Shown: in pieces, positions 6,848 through 13,141 of the stretch
Layout: each line of letters starts with the position of its first letter
How positions within the stretch are numbered: position 1 is the first letter of the stretch
Source of the DNA: an uncultured Acetobacteraceae bacterium
GTDB lineage: Bacteria; Pseudomonadota; Alphaproteobacteria; Acetobacterales; Acetobacteraceae
Assembly (NCBI GenBank): GCA_903839965.1
Contig: CAIMEK010000309.1
Span: 1-16,480 of the forward strand
Reading direction: 5' to 3'
DNA: 16,480 bases
Notes under the pieces: generated by a model
What the model was told of the DNA's origin: nothing
Database searches by the model: none
What the model saw: only the letters and a program-made list of their open reading frames with translations
Position numbers and translations under genes: made by a program

Positions 6848-8368
6848 ATGTACCAATTTGTCAATCCGCGCCTCGACAACGAGCCGGCCATCGAACATCT
6901 GGAAAAATTCCGGAGTTTCGCCCAGCACACCCCCCATCTGAAGGATCTCGAATCCAAGCATTCGCGAAAGCTGTGCCGAAGCCTGGAGGATGCGGTCCGC
7001 TCGGCCGGGCTCAGGGACGGCATGACCATCTCGTTCCACCATGCCTTCCGCGAAGGCGACAAGACGATCAACCAGGTGGTCGACGCGCTGGCCCGCATGG
7101 GCTTCAAGGACCTGACCCTGGCATCATCGTCGCTGCTCTCCTGCAATGCGCCGCTCGTCGAACACATCCAGAGCGGGGTCATCCGGCGCATCTTCACGTC
7201 CGGGATGCGCGGCAAGCTGGCAGATGCCATTTCCCACGGATTGATGGACCAGCCGATCACCATCCATTCCCATGGCGGACGGGTCAGGTTGATCGATACC
7301 GGCGAACTGCATCTCGACGTTGCGTTCCTGGGGGTGTCCACGGCCGACGAATTCGGCAACGCCAACGGCATTTCAGGCCGCTCGCGGTGCGGTTCGCTCG
7401 GTTACGCGATGGTCGACGCGGCGCGGGCCGACAAGGTCATCGTGCTGGCCGAGGAAATCGTCGCCTTCCCCAATACCCCGGCCAGCATTGGCCAGGACGA
7501 GGTCGATTTCGTGGTCAAGGTCGAGCAGGTGGGCGATCCCTCGAAGATCAGCCTGGGTGCGGCCCGCATGACCACCAATCCCCGCGAATTGCTGATCGCC
7601 CGCTTGGCGGCCGGCGTGATCGAACATGCTGGCTATTTCAGTCAAGGGTTTTCGCTGCAGACCGGTACGGGCGCCTCCTCGACGGCTGCCGCCCGCTTCC
7701 TCGAGGAGCGCATGCGCCGCCATGGCATCACCGCCGCCTTCGCGCTCGGCGGCATCACCGGCAGCATGGTGGACCTGCACAGGAAAGGCCTGATCGAGAA
7801 GTTGTTCGACGTTCAGGGCTTCGATGCCGATGCGGCCGAGTCATTGCGGAGCTCGCCCAACCACTTCGAGATCTCGGCCCACGTCTACGCCAACCCCGGC
7901 GCCAAGGCCGCCTATTGCGACCGCATGGACATGGTCATCCTGAGCGCCCTGGAAATCGACCTCGACTTCAACGTCAATGTCCTCACCGGCTCGGACGGCG
8001 TCATGCGCGGCGCATCGGGTGGGCACTGCGACGTGGCGGCCGCAGCCAACCTCGCCATCATTGTCGGCCCCCTGATCCGCAGCCGGATCCCCACCGTCGT
8101 GCGCCATGTCACCACCGTGGTCACGCCGGGCGAGTGCGTTGGCGTGCTGGTCACCGACCACGGCATCGCGGTCAACCCCAACCGACCGGAGATTGCCGAA
8201 CGGCTCCGCTCAGCCGGCCTGCCGCTGACCACGATCGAAGACCTTTACCGCCGCAGCATCGAACTGACCGGCGAACCGGAGCCGATCGCGTTCCAGAATC
8301 GGGTGGTCGGCATCGTCCGCTACCGCGACGCCAGCATCATCGATGTCGTCCGCCAGGTCGCGGTCTGA
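6848..8368 (+). CDS. citF: Citrate lyase alpha subunit (citrate:acetyl-ACP transferase)
   Basis: Transferase subunit that swaps the acetyl group on the CitD arm for citrate, giving citryl-S-ACP and free acetate. The 506 residues agree with the roughly 510 of E. coli CitF. Strongly conserved runs are 'DGMTISFHHAFREGDKTIN', 'LTLASSSLLSCNAPLVEHI', 'HSHGGRVRLIDTGEL', 'ARMTTNPRELLIAR', 'NVNVLTGSDGVMRGASGGHC' and 'LVTDHGIAVNPNRPE', all in family order. The ATG at 6848 is preferred, with GGGA at 6837-6840 as ribosome site; an in-frame GTG at 6845 and a longer frame overlapping citE are less likely. It lies 16 bp after citE. Nothing appears broken. Confidence 0.96.
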   Translation: MYQFVNPRLDNEPAIEHLEKFRSFAQHTPHLKDLESKHSRKLCRSLEDAVRSAGLRDGMTISFHHAFREGDKTINQVVDALARMGFKDLTLASSSLLSCNAPLVEHIQSGVIRRIFTSGMRGKLADAISHGLMDQPITIHSHGGRVRLIDTGELHLDVAFLGVSTADEFGNANGISGRSRCGSLGYAMVDAARADKVIVLAEEIVAFPNTPASIGQDEVDFVVKVEQVGDPSKISLGAARMTTNPRELLIARLAAGVIEHAGYFSQGFSLQTGTGASSTAAARFLEERMRRHGITAAFALGGITGSMVDLHRKGLIEKLFDVQGFDADAAESLRSSPNHFEISAHVYANPGAKAAYCDRMDMVILSALEIDLDFNVNVLTGSDGVMRGASGGHCDVAAAANLAIIVGPLIRSRIPTVVRHVTTVVTPGECVGVLVTDHGIAVNPNRPEIAERLRSAGLPLTTIEDLYRRSIELTGEPEPIAFQNRVVGIVRYRDASIIDVVRQVAV

Positions 8369-8372
8369 GGCC

Positions 8373-8915
8373 ATGCAGGCAGGTCCGGCAGGGTCGCCGG
8401 TCACCCTCGCGCAGATGCTCGACGCGCGCGAACGGCGGGCGGCACGCCAACGGGCTGCGATGGCCTGCCATGGCCTGCCCGTCGTTTCGTTGACCTTGGT
8501 GATGCCGGGTCCGATCAAGGACAGCGCACTGTCGCGGACCCTCATGGCAATCGCCACGACAGCGGTCGATGCGCTGTTCACCGCGAAGGACTGGCCGGTC
8601 CGGCAGGTCGGGCGGTCGGAGGGGGCGACGGGTCCGGAACTCATCTACGCCGTCGCGGCCGACCCGCTGGCGATGAAAGCCGCGTTGATCGACCTCGAGG
8701 AAACCCATCCCCTGGGTCGCCTGTGGGACTTCGACGTCATTTGCCCCGACCGCGGGCCGATCTCCCGCGGCACGCTCGGTCGCGCGCCACGTCGCTGCCT
8801 GATCTGCGACCTTGACGCGCATGCTTGCGCGCGCTCGCAGCGTCATCTGCTGGCGGAGTTGATGACGGCGATCGAGGGGAGGGTCGATGCATATCGACGC
8901 GGCCTGTCCGTCTGA
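8373..8915 (+). CDS. citX: Apo-citrate lyase phosphoribosyl-dephospho-CoA transferase
   Basis: Transfers the 2'-(5''-triphosphoribosyl)-3'-dephospho-CoA arm to CitD, converting apo- to holo-citrate lyase. The 180 residues show the CitX signatures 'GPIKDS' (46-51), 'HPLGRLWDFDV' (from 112) and a cysteine-rich stretch from Cys142 (CLICDLDAHAC, Cys142, 145 and 152). The start is not certain. ATG 8373 sits 4 bp after the citF stop but has only a GAGG 2 nt away. ATG 8343 would overlap citF by 26 bp and add 10 residues. CitX in E. coli has about 13 residues before the first conserved block; the two starts here give 9 and 19. It overlaps citG by 29 bp. Confidence 0.92.
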   Translation: MQAGPAGSPVTLAQMLDARERRAARQRAAMACHGLPVVSLTLVMPGPIKDSALSRTLMAIATTAVDALFTAKDWPVRQVGRSEGATGPELIYAVAADPLAMKAALIDLEETHPLGRLWDFDVICPDRGPISRGTLGRAPRRCLICDLDAHACARSQRHLLAELMTAIEGRVDAYRRGLSV

Positions 8916-9837
8916 GGAATTGGCCGAGAGAGACTCAGCCGGCGCTTTCGCCCGGGCGACGGCACGGCTGGCTTACCAGGCGCTGCTGATGGACGTTGCA
9001 TTGACGCCGAAACCGGGCCTGGTCGATCGCCGCAATAGCGGTGCCCATCGCGATATGAACCTGACGACCTTCGTGCTCAGTGCGCGGGCCATCGCTCCCT
9101 GGTTCCAGGTTTTCTTTCACCGCGGCAGGGATTATGCCGGCCAACCGGCCATGGCCGTTCTGGCACGGCTACGCAGCGATGGCCTGGCATGTGAGCGCGT
9201 GATGTTGGCCGCCACCGGCGGGGTCAACACGCATAAGGGCAGCATCTTTGCTTTTGGCCTTTTGTGCGCGGCCGCCGGACGTCTGGCCGGCCAGGACCGG
9301 CCGATTGATCGCCTGGCGATCTGCGCGGAAGTGGCGTCGATCTGCAACGGCATTGTCGAAATCGACCTGGTCGGCGCGTGCGGGGGGTCCACCGCGGGCG
9401 AACGGCTGTTCCTCCGCCATGGCATGACCGGGGCACGCGGCGAGGCGGCGTCCGGCTTCTCGACAGTGAGGCAGAGCGCTCTGCCGGCCTTCGATCGGAC
9501 GCTCGCCGCAACCAAAAGCCGTCGGAGCGCCCTGTTCGCTGCCTTACTCGAGTTGCTGGCGGTCAATCAGGACACCAATCTGGTTTCTCGCGGCGGCCTG
9601 GATGGGCTTGCCTTCGTCCAGCAGGAAGCCAGACGCCTGCAGAGCGAAGGTGGCGTGCAAGCCAGTGATTTCCTGATAAAGATGGCCGGCTTTGACGACG
9701 CCTTGATCGAACGCAACCTGAGTCCCGGGGGGAGCGCCGATCTGCTGGCTGTTACCTGGTTCCTGGCAGGGCTGCCCCGCCGCTGCGCCGCGGAGGCCCG
9801 GTCTGAAAGGCTTGATGTCGGCAATATCGACGGCTAG
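8887..9837 (+). CDS. citG: Triphosphoribosyl-dephospho-CoA synthase
   Basis: Makes the precursor of the citrate lyase prosthetic group from ATP and 3'-dephospho-CoA; CitX then attaches it. The 316 residues show the family blocks 'TPKPGLVDRRNSGAH' (from residue 40), 'GGVNTHKGSIFAFGLL' with His116-Lys117, 'GARGEAASGF', 'NQDTNLVSRGG' (from 227) and 'NLSPGGSADLLAVTWFL'. A strong purine-rich ribosome site (GGGGAGGG, about 8876-8883) supports the ATG at 8887, inside the end of citX. CitG is a separate protein here, as in E. coli, not fused to CitX as in some bacteria. The following hydrolase gene starts within its last codons. Confidence 0.94.
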   Translation: MHIDAACPSEELAERDSAGAFARATARLAYQALLMDVALTPKPGLVDRRNSGAHRDMNLTTFVLSARAIAPWFQVFFHRGRDYAGQPAMAVLARLRSDGLACERVMLAATGGVNTHKGSIFAFGLLCAAAGRLAGQDRPIDRLAICAEVASICNGIVEIDLVGACGGSTAGERLFLRHGMTGARGEAASGFSTVRQSALPAFDRTLAATKSRRSALFAALLELLAVNQDTNLVSRGGLDGLAFVQQEARRLQSEGGVQASDFLIKMAGFDDALIERNLSPGGSADLLAVTWFLAGLPRRCAAEARSERLDVGNIDG

Positions 9838-10483
9838 CCTCACGGGACGGCATTGGTTGCTGTTTTGGTCAGACGAGGTCATGGAAGCCCCGCATCTTCG
9901 ATCGGTGGATCAGGCCCTGACCGACGCATCGGCCCGCTATGACTTTGTCCTGGTTCCGGGACTCTACGACAGCGGGCCCGAGCATTGGCAAAGTATCTGG
10001 CAGACCCGCTACGGTTTCTGGCTGCGAGTAAGCCAAAGCCGATGGAACAACCCCGATATAGGCCTTTGGATCGATGCCATTCGCCGCCTCCTGGCGGGCC
10101 GCCATCGGCCAGCCATTCTCATCGGCCACAGTTTCGGTGCTCTTGCATCCTGTTGCGTGGCAGCCAGCGGCGAGCAGCCTGTGGTCGGCCTGTTGCTGGT
10201 AGCGCCGTCCGAGCCGTCCCGTTTCGAGGTGGACGATCATGTGCCCATCACGCGGCTGGGTGTTCCGGCGATTGTCGTGGCAAGTCACAACGACCCGCTG
10301 ATGCGCTTCCCGCGCGCCGTCGGCTGGAGCAAGTTGTGGCACGCCGACATCGCCGACCTGGGGGAAGCCGGCCACATCAATGCCGAATCCGGCTTCGGTG
10401 CGTGGACCTACGGCCTGGAATTGCTGTGCGGCCTGGTTGCCAGGATCGATCTGGACCTTCGCTCGCGGACAGTATCGATCTAG
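9815..10483 (+). CDS. RBBP9/YdeN-type alpha/beta serine hydrolase, candidate citrate lyase deacetylase
   Basis: Small cytoplasmic alpha/beta hydrolase, about 222 residues, of the RBBP9/YdeN family. The family opening is clear (YDFVLVPGLYDSGPEHWQ). The catalytic triad is complete: nucleophile Ser106 in 'IGHSFG', Asp160 in 'HNDPLM' and His187 in 'AGHINAESGFG'. There is no signal peptide. The ATG at 9815 overlaps citG by 23 bp, with GAAAGG 4 nt upstream; a later ATG at 9881 is possible but would leave the gene separate from citG. It takes the place that citT has in the E. coli operon. Because citrate lyase activity depends on an acetyl thioester that a specific deacetylase can remove, a thioesterase role is plausible (inference). 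Other options are a general carboxylesterase or an unrelated passenger gene. The stop lies at the edge of an IS630 remnant. Confidence 0.8.
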   Translation: MSAISTASLTGRHWLLFWSDEVMEAPHLRSVDQALTDASARYDFVLVPGLYDSGPEHWQSIWQTRYGFWLRVSQSRWNNPDIGLWIDAIRRLLAGRHRPAILIGHSFGALASCCVAASGEQPVVGLLLVAPSEPSRFEVDDHVPITRLGVPAIVVASHNDPLMRFPRAVGWSKLWHADIADLGEAGHINAESGFGAWTYGLELLCGLVARIDLDLRSRTVSI

Positions 10484-10495
10484 AGCAGAATCTGT

Positions 10496-10636
10496 TCATT
10501 CTGGCTTGTAGCCGGCGGCGGTGAAGTGGTTTGCGCACTCGGTTGTGGTGAACGCCGAGGGTACGTTGCGTATGGCGTTCCAGAGCGCGTCCATGGTGCA
10601 TGCTGCGGCCTTGCGCAGGGATGCCTTGAACTTGGC
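10496..10636 (-). mobile_element. IS630-family transposase, C-terminal remnant
   Basis: On the minus strand, 46 codons ending in TGA at 10498-10496 read as the C-terminus of an IS630-family transposase: 'AKFKASLRKA', 'TMDALWNAIR' and 'TECANHFTAAGYKPE'. In intact members this tail follows the catalytic domain directly. Upstream of 10636 (that is, 5' on this strand) the similarity stops within a few codons, and an IS256-type remnant begins on the other strand near 10660. An inverted repeat CAGAAT/ATTCTG (10486-10503) lies at the outer edge, where the element's end would be. The remnant is non-functional. Confidence 0.75.
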
Positions 10637-10659
10637 AGCGATAGAAGGGCCGCGGGGCT

Positions 10660-10924
10660 CCGCTTACCGGTGAACGCCGCAATGGCGAGATCAAACACCG
10701 CAGTGAGGTCGTCGGCATCTTCCCCAACGAAGACGCCGTCGTCCGCCTCATCGGCGCGTTGCTGCTCGAACAGAACGATGAGTGGACGGAGCTTGCCAAG
10801 GTTCCATCGGCAAAGCCGATGGGATGCCAGCGGCATGGGGTTCAGCATGCCCGCTGCATGACGCTGGAAACCATCGCCCCGCTCAGTGATAATCCCCGTC
10901 AGTTTGCCAGCTTTGGCGGCCTGA
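10660..10924 (+). mobile_element. IS256-family (Mutator) transposase, frameshifted C-terminal remnant
   Basis: The plus strand encodes the end of an IS256-family transposase: 'GERRNGEIKHRSEVVGIFPN', then 'RLIGALLLEQNDEW', then 'VQHARCMTLETIAPLSDN'. The last codons, 'VSLPALAA' and a TGA at 10922-10924, are in the next frame, so a frameshift lies near 10885-10900. Between NDEW and VQHA there are 18 extra codons not expected in the family (see the separate hairpin entry). Only about a fifth of a transposase remains. From 10925 to 11151, before the MFS gene end, no gene or clear element was recognised. Confidence 0.78.
10804..10836. repeat. Two adjacent perfect hairpins inside the IS256 remnant
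   Basis: CCATCGGC (10804-10811) pairs with GCCGATGG (10815-10822) around the loop AAA, and one base later ATGCC (10824-10828) pairs with GGCAT (10832-10836) around AGC. Both lie in the 54-nt stretch that interrupts the normal NDEW-VQ junction of the transposase without changing its frame. The compact double hairpin looks like a small palindromic (REP-like) insertion; only one copy was noticed in this window. Confidence 0.5.
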
Positions 10925-11151
10925 CCGGGCGGCTCAACCACCCGCGAGCACCGCTCCAACCCAACGCCCGGGGACACGATCGTGAGTTTGCGCTTCAGAT
11001 ATGCGACAACCCTGCCGCAATAACTAGTCACCCTAAGGATCGCTCGGCCAAAGAATAGCAGGGGTCAGACCGGCTGCTGCGCCCGGCGACGTTCCAGCGA
11101 TTGCAGATTTTGGGCCGATCCCCCGCGCCGCAAATGTGCTTTCAGCGCCGC

Positions 11152-12489
11152 TCAACGCCCCTTTGGCGTGACACCCGCTCCACCAAACGGCCTGCGCAGC
11201 GTTTCCGGCATAAACAAGAAAAAGGCGATGCCGGCGATCGCGGCGCAAATTCCCATGGTCACGAACGCGGCGTTATAATCGAAATGATCGACAATCAGCC
11301 CAACGGCGAGTCCGCTTAACGATCCACCGATCCCCTGCACGGTGATGACGGCGCCCAGTGCCATGTTGTAGCGCCCGGTGCCTTGTGTGATGTCAGCCAC
11401 CAAAAGCGGCAACAACGTGATGAAGATGCCTGCCCCGACACCATCCAGTACTTGCACGCCGAGCAACCACAGGGCGTCGTCTGAAAACGTATAAAGCACC
11501 GCCCGGATCGGCAGCACGGCGAAGGCCACCAGAAACAAAGGTTTCCGCCCCCAACTATCCGCCATCCATCCGACCAGCATGGCCATCGGCACCATCACAA
11601 CCTGGGCTACGATGATGCAAGCTGACGTCAGCGCCGTTGCCATGTCGGGATGGGCGATCGCGAGCTTTTGACAAGCCAGCGCCAGCAACGGCGCGTTGGC
11701 GAACTGAAATAGCAACGAGCAACCCGCGAAAACCCCCAGCGCGCGCATTTTCGCGAGCGACAACAATCTCGCGGGCCTGAATATCACCTCAGCCGAGGCG
11801 TCCGCTCCGGGAAGCGGATCGGCGCCTCGGGCACGAGAATGATCGATTGCATCAGCCGGAATGGTCAGAACTGCGGCGATGACCATGGCGCCGAAGACTG
11901 GCACCAAAAGAAACACGCCACGCTGCGAGAAGTAGTACCCGACCCCGGCCGTGACGATCGCGATCGAGACGTTACCGGCGTGGTCAAAGGCGGCATTCCG
12001 CCCTGTACGCCTTGCCAATGTCTCGCGTGTATAAAGGCCCAATGTGATGGCCGCGATGACGGGACCGAATACGTCCCCGACGACCGCCATGATTGTGTGG
12101 GCGAACAGAACAGGCCAAAACGATGGCGTCAGAAAGATCACCGCCGCACCCATCGCCAATACGGTGGTAGCGACGACGACGACGGCTCGTTTGGCTCGTG
12201 TGGCGTCAATCAGCATGCCGATCGGTACTTGCATGGTCAGGCCAACCAGTCCGCCTATAGTCGTCACGAGGCCTACGTACGACTTGCTCCAATGCTGCTG
12301 GGTGACCAGGAATACGACCAGGTAGGGTCCCAGCGCGCCCTGCATGTCGGATAGCAGGAAGTTGACGGCGTCGAGGGAAATAGGCTGGAACCCCTTGCGG
12401 ATAGCGCGTTTGTTCGGCCGATCGGCATCCGGCCGAGATATTTCATCGACTGCCGGTAACGCTGCTCGTGTGCCCTGTGATGTCCCCAT
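11152..12489 (-). CDS. Major facilitator superfamily transporter
   Basis: Inner-membrane secondary transporter of 445 residues with about 12 hydrophobic segments in two halves. The loop between helices 2 and 3 has a reduced motif A (GMLIDATRAKRAVVV), and the matching loop in the second half has a fuller copy (GWMADSWGRKPLF). The N-terminal 35 residues are polar and lead into 'LDAVNFLLSDMQGALGPYL', seen in a group of proteobacterial MFS proteins of unknown substrate. The start at 12489 has AAGGA at 12504-12500 as ribosome site, 10 nt away. The gene is intact although surrounded by transposase debris, and it stands alone on its strand apart from a short remnant just upstream. Drug or metabolite efflux is possible; the sequence does not decide it. 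Confidence 0.88.
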   Translation of the reverse strand: MGTSQGTRAALPAVDEISRPDADRPNKRAIRKGFQPISLDAVNFLLSDMQGALGPYLVVFLVTQQHWSKSYVGLVTTIGGLVGLTMQVPIGMLIDATRAKRAVVVVATTVLAMGAAVIFLTPSFWPVLFAHTIMAVVGDVFGPVIAAITLGLYTRETLARRTGRNAAFDHAGNVSIAIVTAGVGYYFSQRGVFLLVPVFGAMVIAAVLTIPADAIDHSRARGADPLPGADASAEVIFRPARLLSLAKMRALGVFAGCSLLFQFANAPLLALACQKLAIAHPDMATALTSACIIVAQVVMVPMAMLVGWMADSWGRKPLFLVAFAVLPIRAVLYTFSDDALWLLGVQVLDGVGAGIFITLLPLLVADITQGTGRYNMALGAVITVQGIGGSLSGLAVGLIVDHFDYNAAFVTMGICAAIAGIAFFLFMPETLRRPFGGAGVTPKGR

Positions 12490-12502
12490 TGAGACAGGTT
12501 CC

Positions 12503-12643
12503 TTATGGCTCCTGACTTCTCGGACGCTCGGAATGGTCGATCCAATGTGTCGTGGCGATCTCTGCCCTCAGGGTCTCGGCACGACGCTGTTTCATCATCT
12601 CTCGGATGGCGGCATAGCGTTCCGCCCTGGGCGTGAGCGGCAT
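12503..12643 (-). pseudogene. Short remnant resembling the N-terminus of a TraR/DksA-type protein
   Basis: A 46-codon minus-strand frame ending 14 bp before the MFS start. It begins MPLTPRAERYAAIREMMKQ with a GAGG ribosome site 5 nt upstream, which resembles from memory the N-terminal helix of TraR/DksA-like zinc-finger proteins, then loses similarity and stops before any cysteine motif. An open frame extends back to 12805, but residues before the ATG at 12643 are not recognised. It could be a truncated relic, a real small protein co-transcribed with the MFS gene, or chance. The resemblance is weak. Confidence 0.3.
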
Positions 12644-12736
12644 GACATCCTCATGATCCTTGTTCGCGATCATATCACGATCTGGAAGCAGCGTGGCGGC
12701 GATGATCCCGCGTATCTTGTCAGCCACACCATCCAA

Positions 12737-12755
12737 GGGGACATGCATGGTCCCC
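12737..12755. repeat. Near-palindromic 19-bp inverted repeat
   Basis: GGGGAC (12737-12742) pairs perfectly with GTCCCC (12750-12755) across a 7-nt spacer whose first six bases (ATGCAT) are themselves a palindrome. It lies upstream of the minus-strand remnant and MFS gene, so it could be an operator or a hairpin. Nothing else in the sequence supports a specific role. Confidence 0.3.
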
Positions 12756-12839
12756 GCCGGACGCGGTGCGGCTGAACTCCGCCGCCCGGCCACTCCCGCC
12801 AGCATCGGAGATCAGCTATTAACCGGCAGGGCTCTCACA

Positions 12840-13123
12840 ATGATCGAGGGACCAGAGGGGAGCAGGTCACTGGTTGTGCAGTCGCTGGGCGAGACGGCGG
12901 AGCTGAAGCGGGTGATAATGGAGCAGCATGGTGGGTTTGCGCGGCTGAGGGGGGCGGAGGCTCGCCCGTCGATCAAACCGAGCGGCATGGAGAAGGGAAC
13001 CGAGGCGAAGCCTGCCAGCAACCGCTCCAGGCGCCGCGTCCACCGCAAGGTAACACGGCAGCTTGTGCCGGCGACAGAGGTGCTGCGTGTGGCGGCGTCG
13101 GCAGGCTTGCCATACATAGGTGT
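12840..13123 (+). pseudogene. IS66-like transposase, N-terminal remnant
   Basis: Plus-strand frame from ATG 12840. It reads a helix ending 'TAELKRVIMEQHGGFARLRG', then 'RPSIKPSGMEKGTEAKP', a basic stretch (NRSRRRVHRKVTRQ) and 'PATEVLRVAASAGLP'. This order (coiled-coil arm, KPSGMEK box, basic linker, then a 'V..A.PAGSRFKGY'-type strand) is that of a group of large transposases usually labelled IS66-like. Similarity ends at about 13123, before any catalytic residue, and the frame then runs out by 13226 in unrelated sequence. It is a truncated leftover about 19 bp before the earliest possible start of the helicase gene. Confidence 0.5.
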
Positions 13124-13141
13124 CGCCCTGATGTCTGACCG

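Noticed and set aside
9812..9814. The TTG at 9812 as start of the hydrolase
   Set aside because: The ATG at 9815 is the next codon, so nothing is gained by the weaker start.
11057..11078. An imperfect palindrome (AGCAG...GGTCAGACC...CTGCT) as a terminator or operator for the MFS gene
   Set aside because: The inner and outer arms are out of register and no T-run follows on either strand; too weak to annotate.
11839..12354. A 171-codon plus-strand frame opposite the MFS gene
   Set aside because: It is the antisense shadow of the transporter's hydrophobic codons; it lacks a ribosome site and domain motifs.
12660..12839. The upstream part of the 188-codon plus-strand frame preceding the IS66-like remnant
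   Set aside because: The residues before ATG 12840 match nothing and overlap the minus-strand frame; only the part from 12840 resembles a transposase.
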